NCBI RefSeq assembly: GCF_015244565.1
Contig: NZ_JABCQG010000011.1
Location: 1-64,000 of the forward strand
Reading direction: 5' to 3'
DNA from: Gluconobacter vitians
Lineage (GTDB): Bacteria; Pseudomonadota; Alphaproteobacteria; Acetobacterales; Acetobacteraceae
Length of the DNA stretch: 64,000 bases
Shown here: positions 26,323 to 35,145 of the stretch, in pieces
Layout of the letters: every line of letters starts with the position of its first letter
Numbering within the stretch: the first letter of the stretch is position 1
Notes under the pieces: model-generated
Seen by the model: the letters and a program-made list of their open reading frames with translations, nothing else
Database searches by the model: none
Told to the model about the DNA's origin: nothing
Made by a program: the position numbers and the translations under genes

Positions 26323-27069
26323 GTGAGGAAAGCCAGTATCAGAGCGCTTCTGGTTGCCGGTTTCGTGCTCATGCCTTTCTGCGGTGCTATGGCTCAGACT
26401 GCGGAAACGGTAACCGTGACCGGCCAGCGTGCCATGCGTGTTGGAAGCTACAAGGGCATCCACTGGGTCTATGACCGGTTCGACCGCCTGCCGGAACGCG
26501 CGCGGAAGAATCTGTCGCTGCATTTTCTGGGCGATATCCTGCCCGATCATGCCGTGCCATCCGAAGCGCATGTCGTGCTCCATGCCAAAAGCGGTGATAT
26601 TCCGCTTTTTGTAGGCAATGACCGGGACATGCATTTCCCCCGTTCCGACGCGCTACTGGCTGAAAATCCGCCTGTCCTGCTAACCCTGTCGCCCGGCCGG
26701 AAGGTCCAGCTTGAACTGGCGATCGAAGTGGCGCCTTTACCAACGCCCTCTTTTACAAAAGAGCAGGCGCAGGTCTGGCTTGGCGAGATCAACGCCTCCA
26801 TCCGGGACTTCTTTGGTGTGATCCTCGCCTTTCTGGCCCCGGATGCCCATCGGTTGAAGGTCGATGTCGCTCCCGGCGCGCGGTTCGAGGCTGTAGAAAA
26901 CGGAACAGCGCGGCTTCTGGTCGATAATCAGGGGGCCACGCCCTACACCTACATCCTTCGCCCACAGGATTATCAGGGTGGGACAGTGTTCCGGTCCGAC
27001 AGGCCGTTTTCCATGATCCGCGTGAAGGTGCCGACGAACGAGTTCTTCACGCTCAAACGGAAAAAATGA
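26323..27069 (+). CDS. Exported protein of unknown function
   Basis: A 248-residue protein starting at GTG 26323, with a signal peptide (~1-24, ending AMAQ). The mature part begins TVTVTGQR, then has mixed beta/alpha composition (VYDRFDRLPERARKNLSLHF, PVLLTLSPGRKVQLELAIEV, ARLLVDNQGATPYTYILRP) and a basic tail KRKK. The last third has an immunoglobulin-like strand pattern reminiscent of periplasmic chaperones, but I recognise no family. It lies between a methyltransferase and fabD and is 72 nt from fabD. Confidence 0.65.
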   Translation: MRKASIRALLVAGFVLMPFCGAMAQTAETVTVTGQRAMRVGSYKGIHWVYDRFDRLPERARKNLSLHFLGDILPDHAVPSEAHVVLHAKSGDIPLFVGNDRDMHFPRSDALLAENPPVLLTLSPGRKVQLELAIEVAPLPTPSFTKEQAQVWLGEINASIRDFFGVILAFLAPDAHRLKVDVAPGARFEAVENGTARLLVDNQGATPYTYILRPQDYQGGTVFRSDRPFSMIRVKVPTNEFFTLKRKK

Positions 27070-27141
27070 CGCGGGATTTGACAGATGGCCCGTAAGGACG
27101 CATCACCCGAAACCTTAATTTCACTGCCAGCAGGGGGATCC

Positions 27142-28086
27142 ATGTCGGTTCACGCGTTTGTCTTTCCGGGACAGGGGAGCCAGTCCGTCGGGATGGGGCA
27201 GGCCCTGAATGAGGCTTTTGCATCCTCCCGCGCCGTTTTTCAGGAAGTGGACGAGGCGCTCGGCGATCATCTGTCGCGCCTCATGTTCTCCGGCGATGCG
27301 GATGAACTGACGCGGACCGAAAACGCCCAGCCGGCGCTGTTCGCAGTTTCGCTCGCTGCTGTGCGCGCGCTGGAAAGCGAAGGTGGCTTCAAGCTCGCGG
27401 ACAAGGCGGCTCTGGTGGCCGGTCATTCGCTGGGTGAGTATTCCGCCCTGGCTGCTGCTGGAACGCTTGGTATCGCAGAAGGTGCACGTCTGCTGCGTCT
27501 GCGCGGACAGGCCATGCAGCGCGCGGTTCCGGCCGGTGAGGGCGGTATGGCGGCTCTTCTGGGCGTTGATGCTGCACAGGCCCGTTCGATCTGCGATGAG
27601 GCCTCACAGGGTGAGACGCTTGAGATCGCCAACGACAATGGTGGTGGCCAGATCGTGGTCTCCGGTGTGATGAGCGCCATTGACCGTGCCATCGTCGTCG
27701 CCAAGGAGCATGGCATCAAGCGCGCCGTGAAGCTTCCGGTCTCCGCACCGTTTCATTCGTCGCTGATGGCTCCGGCGGCGCGGGAGATGGAAGAGGCGCT
27801 GGCGACCGCGACACTCAATCCTCCGTCGGTTTCTGTTATCGCCAACGTCACGGCCGCCAAGGTCACTGACCCTGCCGTGATCCGCGAGCTGCTGGTCAAG
27901 CAGGTGACGGGCACGGTACGCTGGCGCGAGAGCGTGCAGACGATGGTGGCCATGGGTGTGACGAACATGCACGAGCTTGGCGCAGGCAAGGTCCTGTGCG
28001 GTCTGGCGCGTCGTATCGCTCCGGAACTGGCGACCAGCAATGCCGGGACGCCCGCTGAAATCGAAGCCCTGCTCAAGACCCTGTAA
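27142..28086 (+). CDS. fabD: Malonyl-CoA:ACP transacylase
   Basis: A 314-residue enzyme that loads malonate onto acyl carrier protein for fatty acid synthesis. It shows GQGSQ (~8-12), the nucleophile motif GHSLGEYSA (~94-102), an Arg in LRLRGQAMQ and the catalytic His in VSAPFHSSLM (~205). The ATG at 27142 follows AGGGGGATCC. The usual FabD length is ~310. It leads the block fabD-fabG-acpP-fabF-mltG; fabG begins 12 nt after its stop. Confidence 0.97.
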   Translation: MSVHAFVFPGQGSQSVGMGQALNEAFASSRAVFQEVDEALGDHLSRLMFSGDADELTRTENAQPALFAVSLAAVRALESEGGFKLADKAALVAGHSLGEYSALAAAGTLGIAEGARLLRLRGQAMQRAVPAGEGGMAALLGVDAAQARSICDEASQGETLEIANDNGGGQIVVSGVMSAIDRAIVVAKEHGIKRAVKLPVSAPFHSSLMAPAAREMEEALATATLNPPSVSVIANVTAAKVTDPAVIRELLVKQVTGTVRWRESVQTMVAMGVTNMHELGAGKVLCGLARRIAPELATSNAGTPAEIEALLKTL

Positions 28087-28098
28087 GGACAACCGATC

Positions 28099-28839
28099 AT
28101 GTTCTCTCTTTCCGGCAAGACTGCTCTCGTCACGGGTGCATCCGGCGGCATTGGCGCTGCGATTGCCCGTCAGCTTCATGCACAGGGTGCGACGGTCGTG
28201 CTCAGCGGCACGCGCGAAGCCGCTCTTCAGGAACTGGCTGACAGCTTGGGCGAGCGCGCCCATATCGCCGTCGCCAACCTGTCCGACCCGGCCAAGGCTG
28301 ATGGCCTCGTCGCCAAGGCCGAAGCCGTTGCGGGCGCGCCGCTGGACATTCTGGTCAATAATGCCGGTCTGACGCGCGACACGCTCGCCATCCGTATGAA
28401 GGACAGCGACTGGTCGCAGGTCATGACCGTGGATCTGGAAAGCCCGTTCCGTCTGGCCCGCGCTGCGCTCAAGGGCATGTTGCGTCGCCGTGCGGGGCGG
28501 ATTATCTCCATCGCATCCGTGGTGGGCACGACGGGCAATGCCGGTCAGGCCAACTATGCCGCCGCCAAGGCCGGCATCGTGGGCATGAGCAAGTCGCTGG
28601 CACAGGAAGCCGGTCCGCGAGGTGTGACGGTCAATGTCGTGGCGCCCGGTTTCATCGAAACGCCGATGACGGATGTGCTGCCGGAAACCGTGCGCGAGAA
28701 GCTGGTTGGCTCCATTCCGCTCGGCCGGATGGGGAATACTGGTGACGTGGCGTCCGCAGTGGTATATCTGGCTTCCGATGAGGCGGCATGGGTCACGGGA
28801 ACGACCCTGCACGTCAATGGTGGCATGGCGATGGTGTGA
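28099..28839 (+). CDS. fabG: 3-oxoacyl-ACP reductase
   Basis: A 246-residue SDR that reduces beta-ketoacyl-ACP with NADPH. It has TGASGGIG (~12-19), NNAGLTRD (~88-95), the catalytic Ser in SIASVVG, YAAAKAG (~153-159) and the C-terminal LHVNGGMAM. Position between fabD and acpP removes ambiguity with other SDRs. Ribosome site AAGGACAACCG lies before the ATG. About 220 nt separate it from acpP, which probably has its own promoter there. Confidence 0.96.
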   Translation: MFSLSGKTALVTGASGGIGAAIARQLHAQGATVVLSGTREAALQELADSLGERAHIAVANLSDPAKADGLVAKAEAVAGAPLDILVNNAGLTRDTLAIRMKDSDWSQVMTVDLESPFRLARAALKGMLRRRAGRIISIASVVGTTGNAGQANYAAAKAGIVGMSKSLAQEAGPRGVTVNVVAPGFIETPMTDVLPETVREKLVGSIPLGRMGNTGDVASAVVYLASDEAAWVTGTTLHVNGGMAMV

Positions 28840-29059
28840 ATGCTTGGCCTTTTTGGTTAAAGCGTGCTAATCGCGCGCTGCTTTGCCCGGCCTGCTGAAG
28901 GCTGATGTCCGGTTCTTCCGGCGGCAACGTCTCTCCTGCAAAGGGGACGGCTCTGCTCTGGAGGGACCTGCGGGCCTCCGGACTGGCAGGCGGCAGTACG
29001 AGTTTTGATGTAACGCACCGGACGGGCAGAGATCCCGGATGGGCATAAGGAACGAACAG

Positions 29060-29299
29060 ATGAGCGATATTGCTGACAAGGTAAAGAAGATCGTTGTCGA
29101 GCACCTCGGTGTGGACGAAAGCAAGGTAACGCCGGACGCGTCGTTCATCGACGATCTGGGCGCTGACAGTCTCGACACGGTTGAGCTGGTCATGGCTTTC
29201 GAAGAAGCCTTCTCCGTCGAGATCCCGGAAGATGCAGCCGAGAAGATCGCAACCGTCAAGGACGCCATCGACTACATCGAGAAGCAGAAGGCAGCCTGA
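29060..29299 (+). CDS. acpP: Acyl carrier protein of fatty acid synthesis
   Basis: A 79-residue acidic protein with the phosphopantetheine attachment Ser in [16 protein letters not shown] (~36-51), close to textbook AcpP. The ATG at 29060 has AAGGAACGAAC upstream; the in-frame ATG at 29039 is less likely. It carries the growing acyl chain in type II fatty acid synthesis. Three successive hairpins follow before fabF, which may raise acpP transcript stability relative to fabF. A second, divergent ACP for sphingolipid synthesis occurs at 44.2 kb. Confidence 0.97.
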   Translation: MSDIADKVKKIVVEHLGVDESKVTPDASFIDDLGADSLDTVELVMAFEEAFSVEIPEDAAEKIATVKDAIDYIEKQKAA

Positions 29300-29305
29300 G
29301 GCTGA

Positions 29306-29385
29306 CCGGGGCCGGTTTTCCGGCCCCGGATTCCCGCCTCGTCCCGAGGCGGAAGACCAGTCCGGCCCTGTCATGAGGCCGGACT
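29306..29385 (+). other. Three consecutive hairpins between acpP and fabF
   Basis: Hairpin 1 (29306-29329) has perfect 10-bp arms CCGGGGCCGG/CCGGCCCCGG and a TTTT loop. Hairpin 2 (29334-29352) pairs CCGCCTCG with CGAGGCGG. Hairpin 3 (29359-29385) has perfect 9-bp arms AGTCCGGCC/GGCCGGACT. None is followed by a U-tract, so mRNA processing, stabilisation or partial attenuation is more likely than termination. Confidence 0.8.
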
Positions 29386-29421
29386 GCAAGACCCGGACAT
29401 AACGTGAGACAAGAGGCATCG

Positions 29422-30708
29422 ATGAGCGGGACTGCAACTAACGGGCGGCGTGTCGTCGTAACCGGTATCGGTGTTGTCAGCCCACTGGCTGTGGGCGCGG
29501 AACTGACATGGAAGCGGCTGATCGAAGGACAGTCCGGCATTGGCCGGATCACGCATTTCGATCCCTCCGAACTTCCTGCCCAGGTTGCCGGACAGGTTCC
29601 GGACGGCCCGACGGCGGAAGGTGGTCTCACGTTGTCCGACTGGGTGCCGGCCAAGGACCAGAAGAAGATGGATCGCTTCATCCATCTGGGCCTTGCCGCA
29701 GCCATCCAGGCTGTCGAGGATTCAGGCTGGATGCCTGAGGACGAGGATGGTCGCTGCGCCACGGGCGTAATGATCGGCTCGGGCATCGGCGGTCTGCAGA
29801 CGATTTATGACGCCTCCCTGACGGTTTCGAGCGGCAAGGCCCGCCGTCTGTCGCCGTTCTTCATTCCCTCGGCCCTGATCAACCTGATTTCCGGTCACCT
29901 TTCGATCCGCTACGGGTTCAAGGGACCGAACCATGCTGTCGTGACAGCCTGTGCGACCGGCGTCCACGCCATCGGTGATGCCTCGCGCCTCATCCAGTAT
30001 GGTGACGCGGACGTGATGGTGGCAGGCGGTGCGGAAGCTGCGATCTGCTCGCTCGGTATCGCCGGGTTCTGCTCGGCGCGTGCGCTGTCTACCGGCTCCA
30101 ACGACGATCCGACCAAGGCCTCGCGCCCCTGGGACAAGGATCGCGACGGCTTCATCATGGGTGAGGGCGCCGGTGTGGTCGTGCTTGAGGAGCTTGAGCA
30201 CGCGAAACGCCGTGGCGCGAAGATTTATGGTGAGATCGGCGGTTACGGCCTGTCCGGTGATGCGTATCACATCACGGCTCCTGCCGAAGGCCATAATGGC
30301 GCATTCCGTGCCATGAAGGCCGCGCTGCGTAACAGCGGTGGCCTGACCACCGCTGATATCGACTACGTCAATGCTCACGGTACCTCCACCATGGCGGATG
30401 ACCTCGAGCTTGATGCAGTCGAGCGCTTCTTTGGTGATGACGCCAAGCGTCTGGCCATGTCTTCCACGAAGTCGGCCATCGGTCATCTTCTGGGTGCGGC
30501 CGGTGCGGTTGAGGCGATCTTCTGCCTTCAGGCGATCCGTGACGGCATCGTGCCGCCCACGCTGAACCTGGACAATCCGGCGCGTGAAAGCGTGATCGAC
30601 CGCGTGGCGCATGTCGCCCAGCAGCGCAAGATCGACGTCGCCCTGTCCAACAGTTTCGGCTTTGGCGGGACGAATGCGAGCATCATCCTCAAGCGCTTCA
30701 AGGACTGA
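29422..30708 (+). CDS. fabF: 3-oxoacyl-ACP synthase II
   Basis: A 428-residue condensing enzyme. The nucleophile Cys is in VTACATGVHA (~173), the two His are in NAHGTSTMADD (~316) and SAIGHLLGAAGAVEA (~353), and the gating segment SNSFGFGGTNAS lies near the C-terminus. Length and motifs fit FabF, which elongates long acyl chains and controls unsaturated fatty acid content. The start at ATG 29422 has AGAGG upstream; the GTG at 29404 is in frame but poorer. mltG begins 17 nt after its stop. Confidence 0.97.
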   Translation: MSGTATNGRRVVVTGIGVVSPLAVGAELTWKRLIEGQSGIGRITHFDPSELPAQVAGQVPDGPTAEGGLTLSDWVPAKDQKKMDRFIHLGLAAAIQAVEDSGWMPEDEDGRCATGVMIGSGIGGLQTIYDASLTVSSGKARRLSPFFIPSALINLISGHLSIRYGFKGPNHAVVTACATGVHAIGDASRLIQYGDADVMVAGGAEAAICSLGIAGFCSARALSTGSNDDPTKASRPWDKDRDGFIMGEGAGVVVLEELEHAKRRGAKIYGEIGGYGLSGDAYHITAPAEGHNGAFRAMKAALRNSGGLTTADIDYVNAHGTSTMADDLELDAVERFFGDDAKRLAMSSTKSAIGHLLGAAGAVEAIFCLQAIRDGIVPPTLNLDNPARESVIDRVAHVAQQRKIDVALSNSFGFGGTNASIILKRFKD

Positions 30709-30725
30709 GGAAGGGCTCGTTTTTC

Positions 30726-31775
30726 ATGTCTGAAGGCCCGTCTGACAGCGAAGAACCGCGGAAGCTCGTTCTTCCTCCACAGGCTGGCCGGAAGCTGGCG
30801 CTCTTCGGAGCGCCCCTGCTTCTCGTTGCGGGACTGGTGGCAGGATATGGCCATTATACCGATCCCGGACCGCTTCAGGACGAGAAGACTTTTGTTATTC
30901 CGCACGGCAACAACGCCCGTGTGACGAAGGCACTCCAGGACGACGGGATCCTTTCCCCGACTTGGGCATCCGGCACATTTTTCCGGATCGCCGCTTTCCT
31001 GACGCATCGTGACGGGCAGATCCATGCGGCGGAACTCCGCTTCCCAGCGCGAGTCTCTGTCGCCCATGTGCTCGAAATCCTGCGTCATGGAAAACCCGTG
31101 TCCCATCAGGTCACGGTGCCCGAAGGGCTGACGGCTCTTAGAATTACGGCCATTCTGAACAAGGCTCCGGCACTCACCGGCGAACTGCCGACGCTTGCCG
31201 AGGGCAGCGTTTTTCCGCAGACAGTCTCTTACGTCTGGGGCACACCGCGTCAGGCTTTATCCGAAAAACTCCAGAAAATGATGGTGACGAAGCTTGCGGC
31301 AGCCTGGAACGGCCGGGATGTCGAGGCGCTGGACGGGTTGGTCCAGTCTCCGCAGGAGCTTCTGGTGCTGGCTTCCCTGATCGAGCGGGAGACGGCTGTG
31401 CCGTCCGAGCGGCCGATGGTGGCCCGTGTGTTTCTCAACCGCCTGAAACTGGGAATGCGGCTTCAGACGGATCCGAGCGTGATCTACGGGCTTAGCAATG
31501 GGGAAGGAACGCTGGATGCGCCGCTGACCCATGAGGATCTGCAGACGCCCGGACCATACAACACCTATCTGCAGGCGGGACTACCGCCCGGCCCTATCTG
31601 CTCGCCGGGGCAAACGTCTCTGGACGCTGCGGCACATCCGGCCGAGGGAAAGATGCTGTATTTCGTAGCGACGGGAAATGGCGGTCACAGCTTTGCCGAG
31701 ACCCTGGCCGATCAGGATAAAAACATCCGCGCCTATCATGCGCGCCTGTCAGCGACGCCCCAGAACCAGAACTGA
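30726..31775 (+). CDS. mltG: Endolytic murein transglycosylase
   Basis: A 349-residue bitopic membrane protein. It has a short cytoplasmic N-terminus, one TM helix (~22-42), a LysM-like subdomain (FVIPHGNNARVTKALQDDGI) and the YceG catalytic domain with the essential Glu in LASLIERETAVP (~215-226) and LQTDPSVIYGL (~245). It cuts nascent glycan strands and sets their length. fabF-mltG pairing next to the acpP block is common in Proteobacteria. A hairpin follows immediately. Confidence 0.95.
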   Translation: MSEGPSDSEEPRKLVLPPQAGRKLALFGAPLLLVAGLVAGYGHYTDPGPLQDEKTFVIPHGNNARVTKALQDDGILSPTWASGTFFRIAAFLTHRDGQIHAAELRFPARVSVAHVLEILRHGKPVSHQVTVPEGLTALRITAILNKAPALTGELPTLAEGSVFPQTVSYVWGTPRQALSEKLQKMMVTKLAAAWNGRDVEALDGLVQSPQELLVLASLIERETAVPSERPMVARVFLNRLKLGMRLQTDPSVIYGLSNGEGTLDAPLTHEDLQTPGPYNTYLQAGLPPGPICSPGQTSLDAAAHPAEGKMLYFVATGNGGHSFAETLADQDKNIRAYHARLSATPQNQN

Positions 31776-31777
31776 AA

Positions 31778-31801
31778 ACCCCGCCCTCTAACGAGGACGG
31801 G
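31778..31801. terminator. Terminator between mltG and the SYLF lipoprotein gene
   Basis: CCCCGCCCTC/GAGGACGGGG forms a stem with a central mismatch and a short TAAC loop. On the minus strand it is followed by TTTTCAG; it probably serves both converging genes. Confidence 0.65.
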
Positions 31802-31811
31802 GCACCGTGTT

Positions 31812-32690
31812 TCAGTGCTTCAGGGGAGCGAGGCTCTGGCTCTGTACGCCGGCCGCCTGTGACGAATACGGGCGGGAAGAATCATATGTCGTCGGGTAAG
31901 GATTGTTGCCGACTGCGTCCTGTGTGGCCGTGGTTCGTACTGTGGTGGCCGCCTTTGTCACGCCGGAGGTCGCCGTTGCGGCCACCGGAACCTGCGCAAC
32001 CGTCATCAGGACGCGACGCAGCGGATCTGCGGCCGGGTTGTTGACACGCATTGTCACGACAATGTCCTCGGGGCCGACCGTCTGGTTGTAATAGGCCCGG
32101 TTGGCACCACTATCGACCGTCAGCTTCGAGCCACCCAGCGCTGCACCGGCATACAGGCCTTCGTTCTTCTGGGCTGCGTAGATGTCGGTGTTGTGCGCGC
32201 CAGCCGTGCTGTCTTCCAGACCGGTTCCGATGCTGGCGAAGGAAGCGGACGCAGAGGCGTCGAACTTGAACTGGCTGTCCAGAATGGCCTGGATGCCGCG
32301 CTGGGACATGATGAACAGGATGGTTTCCGTGCTCTGGACGCCAAGCTGGAGCCCCATGGAAGCCGTGCTCAGACGGTAGAACGCCGGATCGGACCATGAG
32401 CCGCGCGCATCACGGCTGAGCAGGACGCAGCGGCCGCCGGAGCCGCCAATGCCAAACGACATGTTCAGCACGGACGGGCAGACCATGACGGCCTTGGCCT
32501 GCGCCAGAAGCTTCTGGGAGCGGGACTGCGCCGTGGTTCCGGTGAAGAGATCCTGAACGGCCAGCGTGGCGCGATCAATGATGATCTGCTGCTGGCTGGC
32601 TGTGGTCTGGGGCGCATCGGAACAGGCTGACAGGGCGGCGCAGCCCGAAGCGACGAGCATCGTCGTACGCAGGAGACCGGACAGGGTCAT
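31812..32690 (-). CDS. SYLF/Ysc84-domain lipoprotein
   Basis: A 292-residue protein with a signal peptide and lipobox LSAC (~19-23). Residues ~35-235 match the SYLF (Ysc84) lipid-binding domain, with AKAVMVCPSVLNMSFGIGGSGG (a version of the family AKGVAVIP...GFGGS segment), SMGLQLGVQSTETILFIM and KNEGLYAGAALGGSKL. The C-terminal ~50 residues are Ser/Thr/Gln-rich and disordered. SYLF proteins bind membranes or phosphoinositides in eukaryotes; bacterial roles are unclear. It is monocistronic, 87 nt after the IMPase gene. Confidence 0.87.
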   Translation of the reverse strand: MTLSGLLRTTMLVASGCAALSACSDAPQTTASQQQIIIDRATLAVQDLFTGTTAQSRSQKLLAQAKAVMVCPSVLNMSFGIGGSGGRCVLLSRDARGSWSDPAFYRLSTASMGLQLGVQSTETILFIMSQRGIQAILDSQFKFDASASASFASIGTGLEDSTAGAHNTDIYAAQKNEGLYAGAALGGSKLTVDSGANRAYYNQTVGPEDIVVTMRVNNPAADPLRRVLMTVAQVPVAATATSGVTKAATTVRTTATQDAVGNNPYPTTYDSSRPYSSQAAGVQSQSLAPLKH

Positions 32691-32777
32691 GGAGGATACC
32701 TTCTGCAGTCATCGTGGGAATGTTTCCCGCACTATGCGCCAAATGCGGCCAAATCACGAGTGCGGGAGAGGGGAATG

Positions 32778-33566
32778 TCAGATTTCCACGTCAACGGCAG
32801 CTGACAGCGCTTTCGCGATACCTGGAGCCGCCGCGAGAATGGTGGCACCACCCGTCAGGCCACCGGTTTTCAGGAAGGGTGAGACCGCTGCACCTGCTTC
32901 GGAAAGAATGATCAGAGCCGCCGCCACATCCCAGAGCTGGATGACGATTTCCAGATAGCCGTCGGAACGTCCGCAGGCCACGTCAGCCAGGGCCAGCGCG
33001 CCGGAACCGCCAGAGCGGGGCATCGCGCCAAGAGCCATGATGGCGGCGATCTTTTCGTTGAAGGTTTCGGTCGGAACACGCGCTGACCAGCCCATTTCGA
33101 TCATGGCTTCCTGCGTGTTCGTGATGGGGGAGGCCTTGATCGGCTTACCGTTCAGGAACGCGCCCTTGCCCTTCTGCGCCGTGAAGACTTCGCCGAGGGC
33201 CGGAGCGTCGATGATGCCGGCAACAGGTTCGTCTCCGTCCAGCAGGCCGAGCGAGACGCACCAGCGGTCCCGTCCACGGGCATAGTTGGATGTCCCGTCG
33301 ATCGGGTCCACCACCCAGCGGAAGCCACCCTGACGTGTCGCTCCATTTTCCTCACCCTGAAAACCGTCCTCGGGGAAAAGCTCCTGGATGCGGCGGCTGA
33401 CGAAAGCTTCGACGGCACCATCCGTCTCGGTCAGGTAGTCCTGCCGTCCCTTGAGGGTGCCGGTCGGGCCACCGGGAGCGGGGCGCAGGGAGAGGGCCAG
33501 TTGGGCCGCATCGCGCACAACGGAACGGGCGGCTTCGAGGCGGACGGCAATCGGATCGAAAGTCAT
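32778..33566 (-). CDS. Inositol monophosphatase-family phosphatase
   Basis: A 262-residue Mg-dependent sugar-phosphate phosphatase. Metal-binding motifs are GEENG (~65), WVVDPIDGTSNYARG (~82-96) and, near the C-terminus, QLWDVAAALIILSEAGA (~205-220). It may act on inositol 1-phosphate, histidinol phosphate, NADP or 3'-phosphoadenosine phosphate; motifs do not separate these. The ATG at 33566 lies 10 nt after the mmcB stop, so the pair is an operon. Its closeness to the sphingolipid region makes an inositol role conceivable but unproven. Confidence 0.87.
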   Translation of the reverse strand: MTFDPIAVRLEAARSVVRDAAQLALSLRPAPGGPTGTLKGRQDYLTETDGAVEAFVSRRIQELFPEDGFQGEENGATRQGGFRWVVDPIDGTSNYARGRDRWCVSLGLLDGDEPVAGIIDAPALGEVFTAQKGKGAFLNGKPIKASPITNTQEAMIEMGWSARVPTETFNEKIAAIMALGAMPRSGGSGALALADVACGRSDGYLEIVIQLWDVAAALIILSEAGAAVSPFLKTGGLTGGATILAAAPGIAKALSAAVDVEI

Positions 33567-33576
33567 GGAAACAGTC

Positions 33577-34140
33577 CTAGTCTGTGCGCCGTGCAGCGCG
33601 GAGGGATGCCGTGATGGCGGGGTCTTCAAGGGTCATGAGACGACTGGCAGCCGTGGTTGCAAAAAGATGCAGGAGCGTGCGTCGTCTGGCAGGAGCGAGT
33701 TTGTGGAGCGCAGGCTCCCGGAGGATCGTGCATTCCGCCAGAATACTGTCGCGAAAGGCCGACGGGACGGCGCTGACGCTGACGACGATCAGCCCCACAT
33801 CCGGCGGAATCAGATCCAGTGGGAACCCGTCATCCACCGCGAAAAACAGACGATCAGACCAGCCACGGTATTCCGGCCATTTCTGATCGGTCTGGAAGTC
33901 GCGCAGGCCGGATTTGATCTCGATGCAGGTCAGGGAGTGATCCGGCAGAAGGGCCATGATGTCCGCCCGCCGTCCTGCAGCGGGCAGGGCGAATTCATTG
34001 ATAGCAGCCCAGTTCATGGTCCGGCACAGTCCGAGGACGGCGCGCCGGATGGCCAGCTGCGTTTCCGGAAGGCCGCAGGGGCTCTGCACGGAATTCTTAT
34101 CGGGACTCTGGCAGGGAATGTCGGAAAGATCCGTACTCAT
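33577..34140 (-). CDS. mmcB: MmcB-family DNA repair protein
   Basis: A 187-residue protein with the PD-(D/E)XK nuclease-like pattern of MmcB: the Asp in GRRADIMAL (~63) and ExK in CIEIKSGLRDFQTDQKW (~75-90). In Caulobacter, MmcB is an SOS-linked factor needed for mutagenic repair with ImuABC. I start at ATG 34140 (AGGATGAAACC upstream); the longer frame would overlap the divergent gene's promoter. No LexA box could be recognised in the 94-nt divergent gap. Cotranscribed with the IMPase gene. Confidence 0.82.
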   Translation of the reverse strand: MSTDLSDIPCQSPDKNSVQSPCGLPETQLAIRRAVLGLCRTMNWAAINEFALPAAGRRADIMALLPDHSLTCIEIKSGLRDFQTDQKWPEYRGWSDRLFFAVDDGFPLDLIPPDVGLIVVSVSAVPSAFRDSILAECTILREPALHKLAPARRRTLLHLFATTAASRLMTLEDPAITASLRAARRTD

Positions 34141-34234
34141 GGTTTCATCCTGCCCCGATCTGCGCTCTATGTCTGCCCCGGGATCGACCCTGACCGGCCG
34201 TTTTGCGGTCACGCTTTTTGTGGGAGAGGGCTTC

Positions 34235-35125
34235 ATGCCATTTTTGCGGACGGATCACTGGCGCTGCGCCATCGTTCACGCGCCTCTGACGGAGGTGATC
34301 GAAGCCGCCAGCCTGAACGGCTTTCCCATCACGACGCTGCCCGATATCGGGGATCATCGTTTTCTGGCTGATCCGTTCGGGTTCTGGCGGGACGGAAAGC
34401 TGCATGTTTTTGCCGAAGCGTTCGATTATCGCAGTCCGAAAGGAACGATCGAGGTTCTGATCTATGACGGGACAGGCCAGATGGTCCGCCGTGAGACCGT
34501 TCTGGAAGAACCTTGGCACCTGTCCTATCCGTTCGTGTTCGAGCATGAAGGCGAAGTTTACATGCTGCCGGAGGCGAACGGGTCAGGGCGGCTTTCGCTG
34601 TATCGTGCGAAGTCTTTCCCGCTGGACTGGGAACGGGTCGAGGCCTTCGACTTCCCTGAAGCCGCGATTGACGCCACGCCATTCCAGTATGCAGACCGAT
34701 GGTGGATGTTCTGGACGCCTGCGGGTGACAAGGACGAACGGCAGAGCCTGCTGAACATTTCCGTGGCCGACACCCTGATGGGGCCGTGGAAAAATCTCGG
34801 GCTGTTCCTGAACGACCGCGCCGGAGCCCGTCCCGGTGGCACGCCGACCATCGTGGAGGGAAAGATTTTTCTGCCGACGCAGGACTGTCGTGGGACCTAT
34901 GGCCACGGGATCCGGCTGCTGGAAATTGAAGGTCTGGAGCGGGGCTTGCCGAAGGTCACGCCGGGATTGTCGATTTCCATCCCGGTGTCTTTGCGAAAGC
35001 GGTATCCGGACGGCATGCACACCCTGTCTGCGGCAGGACAGGTAACGCTGATCGACGTCAAGAAAATCGGATTTGGCCCTAAACGAGACCTGCTTAATCT
35101 GAAGCATCGGATTTTCGGCGCCTGA
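34235..35125 (+). CDS. Five-bladed propeller protein like the N-terminal domain of plant GINT1
   Basis: A 296-residue protein whose repeats (DPFGFWRDGKLHVFAE, YPFVFEHEGEVYMLPEA, TPFQYADRWWMFWT, TPTIVEGKIFLPTQDC) have the spacing of a beta-propeller related to glycosyl hydrolase 43/62 folds. This domain occurs at the N-terminus of the plant glucosamine inositolphosphorylceramide transferase and alone or fused in bacteria. The catalytic role is not established. The ATG at 34235 has GGGAGAGGG upstream. It ends 20 nt from the converging GT4 gene at the edge of the sphingolipid island, which supports a sphingolipid-glycan function by association only. Confidence 0.65.
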   Translation: MPFLRTDHWRCAIVHAPLTEVIEAASLNGFPITTLPDIGDHRFLADPFGFWRDGKLHVFAEAFDYRSPKGTIEVLIYDGTGQMVRRETVLEEPWHLSYPFVFEHEGEVYMLPEANGSGRLSLYRAKSFPLDWERVEAFDFPEAAIDATPFQYADRWWMFWTPAGDKDERQSLLNISVADTLMGPWKNLGLFLNDRAGARPGGTPTIVEGKIFLPTQDCRGTYGHGIRLLEIEGLERGLPKVTPGLSISIPVSLRKRYPDGMHTLSAAGQVTLIDVKKIGFGPKRDLLNLKHRIFGA

Positions 35126-35145
35126 AGGGTACGTATCCTAGGCGC

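Noticed and set aside
27604-28812. Minus-strand frame of 402 codons opposite fabD/fabG
   Set aside because: Crosses the junction of two certain genes and shows no family motif.
29722-30612. Minus-strand frame of 296 codons opposite fabF
   Set aside because: Shadow of a certain condensing-enzyme gene.
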